From positions 2,979,001 through 3,043,000 of the forward strand of contig CP021371.1 of NCBI GenBank assembly GCA_002600635.1: DNA of 64,000 nucleotides. Direction: 5' to 3'. Numbering within the stretch: position 1 is the first letter of the stretch; every line of letters begins with the position of its first letter. Below, in pieces: positions 16,883 through 26,800 of the stretch. Under the pieces are notes generated by a model that worked only from the letters and a program-made list of their open reading frames with translations, searched no databases and was not told the origin of the DNA. The stretch is from Rhizobium sp. ACO-34A. Its GTDB lineage: Bacteria > Pseudomonadota > Alphaproteobacteria > Rhizobiales > Rhizobiaceae. A program made the position numbers and the translations under genes.

Positions 16883-18263
16883 TTTCGAAGCGTACCTTCT
16901 GGAAGAACCGCAGGCACAGCATCACCGAAGCAGTGAAGAGGCCGATCAAAAAGCCGATCCAGATACCGATGCCACCATAGCCCATCGGGAAAGCGATGAA
17001 CCAGGCCAGGAAGAAGCCTATGGGCCAGTAGGCGATCAGCGCCAGCAGCATCGGCACCCGCGCATCCTTGAGCCCGCGCAACAGGCCCGATGCAATCGCC
17101 TGCAGACCATCGACAAGCTGGAAAATGCCGGCAATGACCACCAGCGGCACGGCAAAATCGAGCACCGCGGCCGCATCCGGGGTATGGGCATTGATGAACG
17201 CGCCGCTCAATTCGCGGGGCATCATGTAAAAGAGCACCCCGCCGGCAATCGATATCAGGCTGGCAATCCCGATTATCGTGATGGCCGCCCGCATCAGGTC
17301 GGGATAGTTGCCGCGTCCGTGCGCAAGACCGATCCGGACGGTCGCGGCCTGCGACAGGCCGAGCGGCAGCATGAAGGCTATAGAGGTGAGCTGGAGCGCA
17401 ATGCCGTGGGCGGCGAGCTCGACCGTGCCGATCTTGCCCATAAGCAGCGACGCCGCCGCAAACAGGCTGACCTCCGCCAGAACCGTCACGCTGATCGGCA
17501 GGCCGAGATGCACGACATCCCAGAGCGCATGCCAGTCCGGCCGCCAGAAGCGAACGAAAAGCTCGTAGCGGCGCGTCTCCTCGCGTGTCTCGATATAGGC
17601 GACCATAAACAGGAAGCTCGCCCACTGCACGATGACGGCGACGATGGCAGCACCCATCATGCCGAGAGCCGGCAGGCCGAAATGACCGAGCACCAGCGCA
17701 TAGGCCAGCACCGCATTCATCACCAGAACGGCCAGCGTCACATAAAGGATGATGCCCGCCCTGCCCGTCGCGCTGACGAGCGAACGCAGCACCGCGAAAA
17801 GCAGCGCCGGCAGCAGGCCGAACTGGACGATCATCACGTAGTTGGCAGCGAGGGCGGCGACTTCAGGCTTCTGCCCGAGCGCCAGCAGGATCGTTTCCGC
17901 GTGAAAGAACAACGGCGCCGTCATCAATGTATACGCAATCGACACCCACATGCCCATGCGGATCGAGCGGCGGACGGATACGACATCTCCGCGCCCATAG
18001 GCCTGCGCAACCATCGGAACCACGGCGATGGAGAAGCCGGAACCGAAAATGAAGATGGTGAAGAAGAACTGTCCGGCCAGAACCATGGCGGCAAGCGACT
18101 GCGCGCCGAGTTGGCCGACGATCACCACATCCGTCGTATGAATGCCAAGCTGCGCAAGCTGGGCGCCGATCAAGGGAATTCCGAGCTGCAGGGTCGCGAG
18201 TATATGCGACCACCAGCTTGATGCAGCGGGCCTTGCGGACGAAATAGAGGCATGCGTATTCAT
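16863..18263 (-). CDS. MATE family multidrug efflux transporter (NorM-like)
   Basis: 466 residues with about twelve hydrophobic segments in two related halves, the MATE layout. Family features include G-I-P-L-I-G-A-Q-L-A-Q-L-G near the N-terminus, M-V-A-Q-A-Y-G-R-G-D after TM2, and R-I-G-L-A-H-G-R-G-N at the matching place in the second half. It exports cationic drugs or metabolites using a Na+ or H+ gradient; the substrate is unknown. Start ATG 18263 is inferred from the family; the ribosome site (GGGTG) is weak and the frame continues to 18353. Convergent with carA, sharing its terminator. Confidence 0.9.
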   Translation of the reverse strand: MNTHASISSARPAASSWWSHILATLQLGIPLIGAQLAQLGIHTTDVVIVGQLGAQSLAAMVLAGQFFFTIFIFGSGFSIAVVPMVAQAYGRGDVVSVRRSIRMGMWVSIAYTLMTAPLFFHAETILLALGQKPEVAALAANYVMIVQFGLLPALLFAVLRSLVSATGRAGIILYVTLAVLVMNAVLAYALVLGHFGLPALGMMGAAIVAVIVQWASFLFMVAYIETREETRRYELFVRFWRPDWHALWDVVHLGLPISVTVLAEVSLFAAASLLMGKIGTVELAAHGIALQLTSIAFMLPLGLSQAATVRIGLAHGRGNYPDLMRAAITIIGIASLISIAGGVLFYMMPRELSGAFINAHTPDAAAVLDFAVPLVVIAGIFQLVDGLQAIASGLLRGLKDARVPMLLALIAYWPIGFFLAWFIAFPMGYGGIGIWIGFLIGLFTASVMLCLRFFQKVRFEMKTARG

Positions 18264-18420
18264 GATGGCACCCAAGACGAAAAAAGCCGCTTCCAGAGAT
18301 GACTGGCGAGCGGCGCGCGACCTTTGCATAGGGGAAACGTCAGGGGGTAGCAAGGAAAGCCTGTTACCGAGAAATAAATTTCACGGAAGCTTCACATTAA
18401 CTGATCGGTTGCAGATAAAC

Positions 18421-19326
18421 CTATTTTTCCGACGTCCGGTCGTGCCGCAGGAAATCCACGAAGGCCTTCAGCGGAGCCGGCATGTAGCGACGACTGGGGT
18501 AATAAAGGAAAGGCCCTGAAAACGCCTGTTCCCAATCAGGCAGCACCGGCAACAAGGCCCCGGATGCAAGATCGTCGCGAAGAAACTCCTCGAAAGTGAA
18601 GATGATGCCGAGCCCGGCCCGCACGGCCGCAAGCTCCAGATCGATGGACTCCGCGATCATCCGCGGCTGGGGATGAACCGTGATGGTCTCACCATCGCGT
18701 TCGAAGGTCCATGAAATCGTGCGGCCGCTGGCAAAGCGATGCAGGACGGCCTCGTGGTCGACCAGTTCGCGCGGATGGCAGGGCATTCCCCGCCGCTCGA
18801 TATAGGCCGGAGCCGCAGCCCCGACATAGCTCTGACGCCGAGGCCCGAGCGGGATGGCGATCATGTCCTGATGCAACGCCTCCTCGTAGCGGACGCCAGC
18901 GTCATGCCCTTCCGCCAGCACGTCGACGAAGGCGTCGTTGACCGATATTTCCAAGGTAATCTCGGGATAGGCTTGGAGAAACCGGGTAGCGATATCAGGC
19001 AGGATGTTGCGGGCGACAATGCCCGGCACATTGAGCCGCAACCGCCCTGCGGGCCGGTCGCGAAAGCTGTTGATGGCATCGAGCGCGGTCTCGATCTCCG
19101 CAAGCCCCGGCGTCAACCGTTCGAGCAGCCGCTCGCCGGCATCGGTCAGCGTCACGCTGCGGGTGGTGCGATTGAACAGCCGCACCCCGAGCTGGGTCTC
19201 CAGCCGTCGCATGGCCTCGCTCATCGATGAGGCGGAGACACCACGCACCTTGCCCGCCGCCCTGAAACTGCGCAGGCGCGCAATGGTCGCGAAGGCGTCG
19301 AGGTCGGCAAGCGGCAGATTGCTCAT
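18421..19326 (-). CDS. LysR-family regulator divergent from an aldo/keto reductase
   Basis: 301 residues. HTH at about 18-37 (F-R-A-A-G-K-V-R-G-V-S-A-S-S-M-S-E-A), then R-L-E-T-Q-L-G-V-R-L-F-N-R-T-T-R-S-V, typical of the CrgA-like LysR branch, then a two-lobed effector-binding domain. It probably controls the divergent aldo/keto reductase. The 13-bp perfect palindrome 14 bases upstream of its start is a likely autoregulatory site. I chose the ATG at 19326 (M-S-N-L-P-L); a TTG at 19341 is a poorer option. No canonical ribosome site is visible. Confidence 0.88.
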   Translation of the reverse strand: MSNLPLADLDAFATIARLRSFRAAGKVRGVSASSMSEAMRRLETQLGVRLFNRTTRSVTLTDAGERLLERLTPGLAEIETALDAINSFRDRPAGRLRLNVPGIVARNILPDIATRFLQAYPEITLEISVNDAFVDVLAEGHDAGVRYEEALHQDMIAIPLGPRRQSYVGAAAPAYIERRGMPCHPRELVDHEAVLHRFASGRTISWTFERDGETITVHPQPRMIAESIDLELAAVRAGLGIIFTFEEFLRDDLASGALLPVLPDWEQAFSGPFLYYPSRRYMPAPLKAFVDFLRHDRTSEK

Positions 19327-19339
19327 TGTACAAAATTCC

Positions 19340-19352
19340 AAACAGGCTGTTT
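19340..19352. promoter_or_regulatory. 13-bp palindrome in the LysR/aldo-keto reductase intergenic region
   Basis: AAACAG-G-CTGTTT, a perfect dyad with 6-bp arms, in the 124-base divergent gap. A likely binding site for the adjacent LysR protein. Confidence 0.5.
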
Positions 19353-19450
19353 CGTTTGCATCGGATTATCGCACAAAATGTCGAGGAGTAGAAAGAACCT
19401 CGGCAACATCCTCAACATCCTCTCCGGGGATTTTCGAAAGGAACCAGACA

Positions 19451-20443
19451 ATGCAGACTGTGAAACTCGGCCGGACCGGCCCCTCCGTCTCCCGTTTCGG
19501 CCTCGGCTGCATGGGAATGTCCGGCATGTATGGCGAGAGCGACAGAGCCGAGAGCGTCGCCACCATCCACGCGGCCCTCGACGCCGGCATCAACCTGCTG
19601 GATACCGGCGATTTCTACGGCATGGGCCACAATGAAATGCTGATCGCCGAAGCGTTGAAGGGCCGCTCCCGCGACGATGTCCTGCTCAGCGTCAAGTTCG
19701 GTGCGCAGCGCGATCCCGCTGCCGGCTGGATCGGCTTCGACGCCCGCCCGGCTGCCGTGAAGACAGCTCTGGCCTATACGCTGCAACGGCTCGGCGTCGA
19801 TTACATCGACATCTACCGCCCTGCCCGCCTCGACCCCAGCGTACCGATTGAAGACACCGTCGGCGCCATCGCCGACATGGTGAAGGCAGGCTTCGTTCGC
19901 CATATCGGCCTCTCGGAAGTCGGCGCCGACACCATCCGCCGGGCCGCAGCCGTCCACCCCATCGTCGACCTGCAGATCGAATATTCGGTGATTTCCCGCG
20001 GCATCGAGGACAGGATCCTGCCGACCTGCCGCGAACTCGGCATCGGCATCACCGCCTATGGCGTGCTCTCCCGCGGTCTCATCAGCGGCCACTGGCAGCC
20101 GGCAAACATAGGCCGGAACGACTTCCGCGCCCATTCCCCGCGCTTTCAGGGGGAAAATGCCGCCCACAACCTCGCGCTCGCGGAAGCACTCGGCAAGGTC
20201 GCCGCATCGAAAGGCATGACGACAGCCCAGGCTGCCATCGCCTGGGTCGCGGCGCAGGGTGAAGACATCGTGCCGATCATCGGCGCCCGCCGTCGCGACC
20301 GCCTTCAGGAATCCCTTGGTGCTGCGGATTTTTCGCTGACGCCGGAGGATCTGGCCGCAATCGAACGCGCCGTACCGAAGAACGCCGCCGCCGGAACCCG
20401 CTATGCCGAAGCGCAGATGGCGCATCTCGACAGCGAGAAATGA
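19451..20443 (+). CDS. Aldo/keto reductase family protein lacking the usual catalytic His
   Basis: 330 residues with the AKR (alpha/beta)8 barrel pattern. Three members of the catalytic tetrad are visible: D51 and Y56 in LLDTGDFYGMGHNE, and K82 in L-L-S-V-K-F-G. The fourth, normally His in a motif like Y-Y-Q-H-R, aligns with A125 in Y-R-P-A-R-L-D. The C-terminal NADPH-binding part includes I-P-I-I-G-A-R-R-R-D. Loss of the His should weaken aldehyde reduction, so it may act on a different substrate. Start ATG 19451 follows AAAGGAACC. Probably regulated by the divergent LysR gene; terminated by a strong hairpin. Confidence 0.88.
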   Translation: MQTVKLGRTGPSVSRFGLGCMGMSGMYGESDRAESVATIHAALDAGINLLDTGDFYGMGHNEMLIAEALKGRSRDDVLLSVKFGAQRDPAAGWIGFDARPAAVKTALAYTLQRLGVDYIDIYRPARLDPSVPIEDTVGAIADMVKAGFVRHIGLSEVGADTIRRAAAVHPIVDLQIEYSVISRGIEDRILPTCRELGIGITAYGVLSRGLISGHWQPANIGRNDFRAHSPRFQGENAAHNLALAEALGKVAASKGMTTAQAAIAWVAAQGEDIVPIIGARRRDRLQESLGAADFSLTPEDLAAIERAVPKNAAAGTRYAEAQMAHLDSEK

Positions 20444-20458
20444 ACTCCAGATATGGAA

Positions 20459-20492
20459 ACGGCCCGGTTTTCGACCGGGCCGTCTCTCGTTT
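20459..20492. terminator. Terminator between aldo/keto reductase and ypfJ-like gene
   Basis: 10-bp perfect stem ACGGCCCGGT / ACCGGGCCGT around loop TTTCG, followed by CTCTCGTTT on the plus strand and by TTTCC on the minus strand. It lies between convergent genes and may serve both. Confidence 0.75.
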
Positions 20493-20523
20493 CATTCCAT
20501 ACTGAAGCCAACCTGCGGTCGGA

Positions 20524-21453
20524 TCAGACCGGTCCGGAGAAGGTATCGCAGGAGTCCACCTTGCCGCTGTCAAAGCCGCGCTTGAACCACTTCATCCGCT
20601 GGGCGGACGTGCCGTGGTTGAAGCTGTCGGGCACGACATAACCCTGGCTGCGCTTCTGCAACGTATCGTCACCGATCTGCTTGGCCGCATTCAGCGCCTC
20701 TTCGAGATCGCCTGCCTCAAGCAAGCCCTTCTGCTGCGTGTACTTGCCCCAGATCCCGGCAAAGCAATCCGCCTGAAGCTCGACGCGCACCGACATCTGG
20801 TTCGATTCGACTTCGCTCATCGACTGCCGCATCTGGTTGAACTTCGGCAGGATACCGGTGAGGTTCTGAACGTGATGGCCGACCTCATGCGCGACGACAT
20901 AGGCCTCGGCAAAATCGCCGGAAGCGCCGAAGCGGTCATTGAGTTCCCGGAAGAAGTCCGTATCGAGATAGACCTTGCGGTCGCCCGGGCAATAGAACGG
21001 CCCGGTGGCGGAGGAAGCGGTTCCGCAGGCGGAAGCCGTCCGGCCGGCGAAGAGAACCAGCGTCGGCTCTTGATAGGTCTGGCCGGCCGCCTTGAAGATG
21101 CCATTCCAGGTGTCCTCGGTCTCGGCAAGAACGGTGCGGACGAAAGCCGTCATCTCGTCGCTGGCCGGCTGGGAGGGCTGCTCGCCGATCGACTGTTCAT
21201 AACCCGACCCCTGCTGCTGCATCGAGCCGTCGCCCAGAAGCTGCAGCATGTCGATGCCCATCATCTTCAGGACGAAATAGATAACGACCAGAAATATGAT
21301 CGTGCCGATGCTCATGCCACCGCCGCGCCGGCCTCCCGTGGGAAGCTGCATGCCCGACCGTCCGAACGGATCGCGCCCCATGCCGCCGCGGCCGGTCGAG
21401 GTGCCGCGCCGGTCTTCAATATTGTCCGATTGACGTCGGCCCTTCCATTCCAT
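20524..21453 (-). CDS. YpfJ-type neutral zinc metallopeptidase
   Basis: 309 residues. The N-terminus M-E-W-K-G-R-R-Q-S-D-N-I-E-D-R-R is the family signature, followed by a Gly/Arg-rich linker and one transmembrane segment (about 46-62, S-I-G-T-I-I-F-L-V-V-I-Y-F-V-L). The large extracytoplasmic domain has the zinc motif H-E-V-G-H-H and the downstream E-L-Q-A-D-C-F-A-G. Family members are membrane-anchored and poorly characterised; proteolysis is inferred from HExxH. The ATG at 21453 was chosen because GGAGAGG is properly spaced and it gives the family N-terminus; the ATG at 21462 overlaps that site. Confidence 0.9.
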   Translation of the reverse strand: MEWKGRRQSDNIEDRRGTSTGRGGMGRDPFGRSGMQLPTGGRRGGGMSIGTIIFLVVIYFVLKMMGIDMLQLLGDGSMQQQGSGYEQSIGEQPSQPASDEMTAFVRTVLAETEDTWNGIFKAAGQTYQEPTLVLFAGRTASACGTASSATGPFYCPGDRKVYLDTDFFRELNDRFGASGDFAEAYVVAHEVGHHVQNLTGILPKFNQMRQSMSEVESNQMSVRVELQADCFAGIWGKYTQQKGLLEAGDLEEALNAAKQIGDDTLQKRSQGYVVPDSFNHGTSAQRMKWFKRGFDSGKVDSCDTFSGPV

Positions 21454-21585
21454 GGTATTCATCCTCTCCAGCGGGCACTTCGCGCCCTTGGAAACAATCT
21501 ATAGTGCAAACTGTTCCCTGCGGCCATTCTAAACGAACCGGCAGGACCCCTTCGAGCAGGAAACAGAAGAAACGTTGACCGCGTG

Positions 21586-22692
21586 TCAGGTGGGAGAGTG
21601 AAGCACTGGAGAAGCCAGCGCGACACTTCCAACTCGACCGCGCCTTTTTGCCGAGACGGCTTTCAGAAGGTGGTGAGCCGCAGTAGTCAAGCCAGCGGAA
21701 ACATAGCCGTCGATCGCATAGTGCCAACCGAGATACACCGAACTTGCCATGATCAGAAGAACATAGGCGGCACCCGCGGCTGCCCACCAGCGCCCGCGCT
21801 CGGCGAGGAAAAGGGCATTCATGGTGATCAAGCCGACATGTACGCTCGGGAAAGCAGAGATGCCCGAACCGAAGCCGGCCACTCCCTTCTCGTAAAGGGT
21901 CCAGAGGTATTGCTGGAATTCGTGGGCCTGACCGTTCGCCAGGAACGCCGCCAGTGCGCTGAAGCGCGCCTCGTCCCCGGTCACCGCTCCGTAATAGACC
22001 GGTCCGGCGGACAGGAACAGGCCAGCCAGTACATTGCCGCAAACGACCCACACGAACATGAACATGAATATGTAACGCCCGCGAATGGCATCCGCCCGCG
22101 GCGAGGTAGCAACGAAGAACAGGCAGGCGAAGCAGAGCGCGAACCAAAGCACGCTGTAGTTCCACTCGGCGACAGAAAGAATCCATCGGTTATCGGCAAT
22201 TCGGAAAAGCAATAGCCACGGATCATTTCCGAGGTGGATGATCCGGTCGATATCGGCATGCAGCCGATCATATCGGAAACCGCCTGCGAGAATGGGCAAC
22301 ATGTTTTTTATCGAGGTGAAGCTGCCCTGAAATATCATCAGTGCCATCAGCAGGCTCATGCCGGACAGCATTCGCGCGAGCCGCCGCCGGCCGAAAAAAT
22401 GCCGGTAGGCACGCGCTCTTCCTCGCCCGAATCTGATGATGGCATAAGCAAGATCCACGGCGATCGCCATCATCGGAAAGAAGTACAGGAACAGCAGCGG
22501 CCATTGCACGAAATAATTGGCGTGCGAGGACTGCTCCCAATGCCCGGTCATCAACAGGATTGCGAGGCAGACAAAGCTGTAGCCGGCGACGCAGACATAG
22601 ATCCACGTATCCCGGCGCAGATGTTCTACGACCTCGGACAATAGAGATGCCACGAAAGTCCGGACAAGGGAGAGATCGTATGGTGACCGCAT
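21586..22692 (-). CDS. PAP2 superfamily membrane protein
   Basis: 368 residues with about eight hydrophobic segments. The PAP2 phosphatase motifs are in the C-terminal third: S-G-I-S-A-F-P-S-V-H (about 275-284) and, after one membrane helix, Y-L-G-W-H-Y-A-I-D-G-Y. The first motif (K-x6-RP) is not obvious, as in the inositolphosphotransferase-like branch. It probably acts on a lipid phosphate or transfers a head group at the outer face of the inner membrane; the substrate is unknown. No clear ribosome site precedes ATG 22692. Not in an obvious operon. Confidence 0.82.
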   Translation of the reverse strand: MRSPYDLSLVRTFVASLLSEVVEHLRRDTWIYVCVAGYSFVCLAILLMTGHWEQSSHANYFVQWPLLFLYFFPMMAIAVDLAYAIIRFGRGRARAYRHFFGRRRLARMLSGMSLLMALMIFQGSFTSIKNMLPILAGGFRYDRLHADIDRIIHLGNDPWLLLFRIADNRWILSVAEWNYSVLWFALCFACLFFVATSPRADAIRGRYIFMFMFVWVVCGNVLAGLFLSAGPVYYGAVTGDEARFSALAAFLANGQAHEFQQYLWTLYEKGVAGFGSGISAFPSVHVGLITMNALFLAERGRWWAAAGAAYVLLIMASSVYLGWHYAIDGYVSAGLTTAAHHLLKAVSAKRRGRVGSVALASPVLHSPT

Positions 22693-22828
22693 GGGGCGAC
22701 CATAGCTCGCCCTTTACTCAAGAACACTTAATGGAACCCGGCGTTCTTGAGTTTTGGCGAAACCGGCGACAGTGGCACCTGTCATCGTCACCCACGCCGA
22801 CAAAACCTGTCGAAACGCCTTCCGACAC

Positions 22829-23563
22829 TCAGGCCGGCTCGAAAACGAGCAGTTCCTCGAAGTGGTTCATGTCCTCGAAGGCGCAGAAGGCCGGCGGCTT
22901 GAGCGCGATCACCGGCGAACGGTCGCGGATCTCCTGCGCCACCTCGCCAAGGAACGGAACCCAGGCTGCAATCGTTTTGTCGTCAAAGCGCTCCTTCGGA
23001 TAGGCGAAGGTAATGTGAAAAGAGTAATTGTCGTGATCGGGATGCCGGTAGCCGAGAAGATCGGCGAAACGGCTGCGCCAGGATTTCAATCGGGCTCTGT
23101 CATCCGCCGTCACTCCATCCAGCGTCAGACCCGCCGGCGTTGCCTCGGTCACCTCCATCTCGAACGGACCGTCGGGCGCAAAAGCCGCCAGCCGGTCCAT
23201 GTAGATCGCCGTGATGTCGTCGATCGGCGTATCCAGCGGCACATCGGCTGGCCAGAACGGCAGCTTGCGGCGATATTCGATGATTCCCTGAAACAGCGTC
23301 ATGTGCAGACTGGAAACCGGCGTAAAAGCAAGCTGAGCCGCACCCGGCATGGCGAGATAGCGCGCCCGGGCATCGACGACCACCTGCTCGCTCTCGGTTT
23401 CCGGCAACAGATGACAAACGACGGTGTTTCCCGGTTCGGGGAGAAACTGCCCGGAAGAATCGTATCGCGTTCCGAAATGTGGAAGAGGTTGCGGCGTCAG
23501 CGTCCGGGAAAAGAGATGCAGATTGGGAGGGAGAGTATCAGGAGTGATCGGTTCGCCGGCCAT
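22829..23563 (-). CDS. DUF1868 protein, 2H-phosphoesterase-like
   Basis: 244 residues. Two H-x-T signatures about 115 residues apart, S-S-L-H-M-T-L-F and Y-S-F-H-I-T-F-A-Y, mark the 2H phosphoesterase fold (RNA ligase/cyclic phosphodiesterase-like). The family match is DUF1868. Members of this fold cut 2',3'-cyclic phosphates or related bonds, but this branch has no proven substrate. The start at ATG 23563 (M-A-G-E-P-I-T-P-D) has AAAGG 8 bases upstream; the 43 extra codons up to 23692 lack protein-like features. Divergent from carB, about 260 bases apart. Confidence 0.8.
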   Translation of the reverse strand: MAGEPITPDTLPPNLHLFSRTLTPQPLPHFGTRYDSSGQFLPEPGNTVVCHLLPETESEQVVVDARARYLAMPGAAQLAFTPVSSLHMTLFQGIIEYRRKLPFWPADVPLDTPIDDITAIYMDRLAAFAPDGPFEMEVTEATPAGLTLDGVTADDRARLKSWRSRFADLLGYRHPDHDNYSFHITFAYPKERFDDKTIAAWVPFLGEVAQEIRDRSPVIALKPPAFCAFEDMNHFEELLVFEPA

Positions 23564-23700
23564 GGAACAACCTTTGCAGAGGGGAAGCGCTGGTCTATCC
23601 GCCCGACAACAAACCAGTATGACAACTGAATGAATTCCCGCTGCAAAAAACCGTTGTTTGCCGCTCCCCAACTTTCCTGCATTTGACTTCATTTAAGGGG

Positions 23701-23729
23701 TTGGTTTGCACGAGAGTTTTCCCTATAAG
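23701..23729 (+). promoter_or_regulatory. Candidate carB promoter
   Basis: TTGGTT (23701-23706), 17 bases, TATAAG (23724-23729). This predicts a start near 23736 and an 89-base leader containing the terminator-like hairpin at 23764-23796. Confidence 0.5.
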
Positions 23730-23763
23730 CCCCTTCTAGCCTGAAAAGACCCTCGTTTGTGCC

Positions 23764-23796
23764 CCGGCCGGTGAAAATTCACCCTGGCCGGTTTTT
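23764..23796 (+). terminator. Intrinsic terminator-like hairpin in the carB leader (candidate attenuator)
   Basis: Stem CCGGCC-GGTGA (23764-23774), loop AAAT, TCACC-CT-GGCCGG (23779-23791) with a 2-base bulge, then TTTTT (23792-23796). It ends 28 bases before the carB ATG. The upstream neighbour is on the opposite strand, so there is no plus-strand gene for it to end; the simplest reading is conditional termination of carB. A GTG-initiated frame (23759) runs through it in frame with carB. Confidence 0.6.
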
Positions 23797-23824
23797 CGCG
23801 CAACCTGAAAATGGAAATAAGCCC

Positions 23825-26800
23825 ATGCCGAAGCGCCAAGATATCAAGTCCATCCTCATCATCGGCGCTGGACCGATCGTCATCGGCCAGGCATGCGAAT
23901 TCGACTATTCCGGCACGCAGGCCTGCAAGGCGCTGAAGGAAGAAGGTTACCGGGTCATTCTGGTAAACTCCAACCCGGCGACGATCATGACCGATCCGAA
24001 CCTTGCCGACGCCACCTATGTCGAGCCGATCACGCCTGAAGTCGTCGCCAAGATCATCGCCAAGGAGCGCCCGGACGCGCTGCTCCCGACCATGGGTGGC
24101 CAGACCGCGCTCAACACCGCGCTGTCCCTCAAGCGCATGGGCGTTCTCGACCGCTACAATGTCGAGATGATCGGCGCAAAGCCGGAAGCCATCGACAAGG
24201 CCGAGGACCGTGCCCTCTTCCGTGAAGCCATGGCAAAGATCGGCCTTGAAACGCCGCGCTCGATGCTGGCCAACGCCACCGAAATCAAGGACGCCGACCG
24301 CAAGAAGCACGAGGCCGCCCGCAACGAAGTGAAGGCCAAGCTTTCCGGCGCAGAACTCGACAAGGCGCTCGACGAGCTGGAAAACCAGTGGAACCTCGGC
24401 GAGACCGACCGCAAGCAGCGCTATATCAGCCACGCTATGGCGATCGCAGCCCAGGCCCTCGACACGGTCGGCCTGCCGGCCATCATCCGCCCCTCCTTCA
24501 CCATGGGCGGCACCGGCGGCGGCATTGCCTACAACCGTTCGGAATTCTTCGAGATCGTCGGCTACGGCCTCGACGCCTCGCCGACCACGGAAGTCCTCGT
24601 CGAGGAAAGCGTTCTCGGCTGGAAGGAATATGAAATGGAAGTGGTCCGCGATAAGGCGGACAACTGCATCATCATCTGCTCCATCGAGAACATCGATCCG
24701 ATGGGCGTCCACACCGGCGATTCCATCACTGTCGCGCCAGCCCTGACGCTGACGGACAAGGAATACCAGATCATGCGTAACGCCTCGATCGCGGTTCTGC
24801 GCGAGATCGGCGTCGAGACCGGGGGCTCGAACGTGCAGTTCGCCGTCAATCCGAAGGACGGCCGCCTCGTCGTCATCGAAATGAACCCGCGCGTATCGCG
24901 CTCGTCGGCGCTGGCCTCCAAGGCGACCGGCTTCCCGATCGCCAAGATCGCCGCCAAGCTCGCCATCGGCTACACGCTCGACGAACTGGAGAACGACATC
25001 ACCGGCGGCGCGACCCCGGCATCGTTCGAACCGTCCATCGACTATGTCGTCACCAAGATCCCGCGTTTCGCCTTCGAAAAGTTCCCGGGCGCCTCGCCGG
25101 TCCTGACCACGGCCATGAAGTCGGTCGGCGAAGTCATGGCCATCGGCCGCACCTTCGCGGAATCGCTGCAGAAGGCTCTTCGCGGCCTCGAAACCGGATT
25201 GACGGGCCTCGACGAGATCGAGATCCCGGGCCTTGGCGAAGGCGACGATCACAACGCAATCCGCGCCGCCATCGGCACGCCGACGCCGGATCGCCTGCGT
25301 CAGGTCGCCCAGGCCCTGCGTCTTGGCATGTCCGAGACGGAAGTGCACGAAAGCTGCAAGATTGATCCGTGGTTCATCGCCCAGTTCAAGGCCATCGTCG
25401 ACATGGAGGCCCGCATCCGCGAGCACGGCCTGCCGACTGATGCCGAGAACCTGCGCATGCTGAAGTCCATGGGCTTCTCCGACGCACGCCTCGCCAGTCT
25501 GACGCACAAGCGCCCGAAGGAAGTGGCGGAACTGCGCAACACGCTCAACGTGCGCCCGGTCTACAAGCGCATCGACACTTGCGCCGCCGAATTCGCCTCG
25601 CCGACCGCCTACATGTATTCGACCTATGAAACGCCTTTCGTCGGCGCCGCTCGCTCGGAAGCCCAGATTTCCGACCGCAAGAAGGTCGTCATTCTTGGCG
25701 GTGGTCCGAACCGTATCGGCCAGGGCATAGAGTTCGACTACTGCTGCTGCCATGCCGCCTTCGCGCTGAAGGATGCAGGCTATGAAGCGATCATGGTCAA
25801 CTGCAACCCGGAAACGGTTTCCACCGACTACGACACCTCAGATCGCCTCTATTTCGAGCCGCTGACGGCCGAAGACGTGATCGAGATCATGCGCGCCGAA
25901 CAGGAAAAGGGCGAACTGGTCGGCGTCATCGTCCAGTTCGGCGGCCAGACGCCGCTGAAGCTCGCCGAAGCGCTGGAAAAGAACGGCATCCCGATCCTCG
26001 GCACCGCGCCCGACATGATCGACCTCGCCGAAGACCGCGACCGCTTCCAGAAGCTGCTGATGAAGCTCGACCTCAACCAGCCGAACAACGGCATCGCCTA
26101 CTCGGTCGAGCAGGCTCGCCTTGTCGCCTCCGAAATCGGCTTCCCGCTGGTCGTGCGCCCGTCCTACGTTCTCGGCGGCCGCGCCATGCAGATCATCCAC
26201 AATGAGAGCATGCTGCAGACCTACCTGCTCGACACCGTTCCGGAACTCGTGCCGGAAGACATCAAGCAGCGTTATCCGAACGACAAGACCGGCCAGATCA
26301 ACACCCTGCTCGGCAAGAATCCGCTTCTGTTCGACAGCTACCTGACCAACGCCATCGAAGTGGACGTCGATGCGCTCTGCGATGGCAAGGACGTCTTCGT
26401 CAGCGGCATCATGGAGCATATTGAAGAAGCCGGCATCCATTCCGGCGACTCGGCATGCTCCCTGCCGGTCCACTCGCTGTCGGACGAGATCGTCGATGCC
26501 CTGGAACGCCAGACCGTGGCGCTGGCAAAGGCGCTCAATGTCGGCGGCCTGATGAACGTGCAGTACGCCATCAAGGACGGCGTGATCTACATCCTCGAAG
26601 TCAACCCGCGCGCCTCGCGCACCGTGCCCTTCGTCGCCAAGACCGTCGGTGCACCGATTGCCAAGATCGCAGCCCGCGTCATGGCCGGCGAGAAGCTCGA
26701 TGCTGCCATCTCCGCCTATGGAGCGAAGCCAGATCCGCGCAAGCTGAAGCATATCGCCGTCAAGGAAGCCGTCTTCCCCTTCGCCCGCTTCCCGGGTGTG

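Noticed and set aside
23723..25753. 676-residue open frame antisense to carB
   Set aside because: Composition shadow of a highly conserved gene; no recognisable domain.
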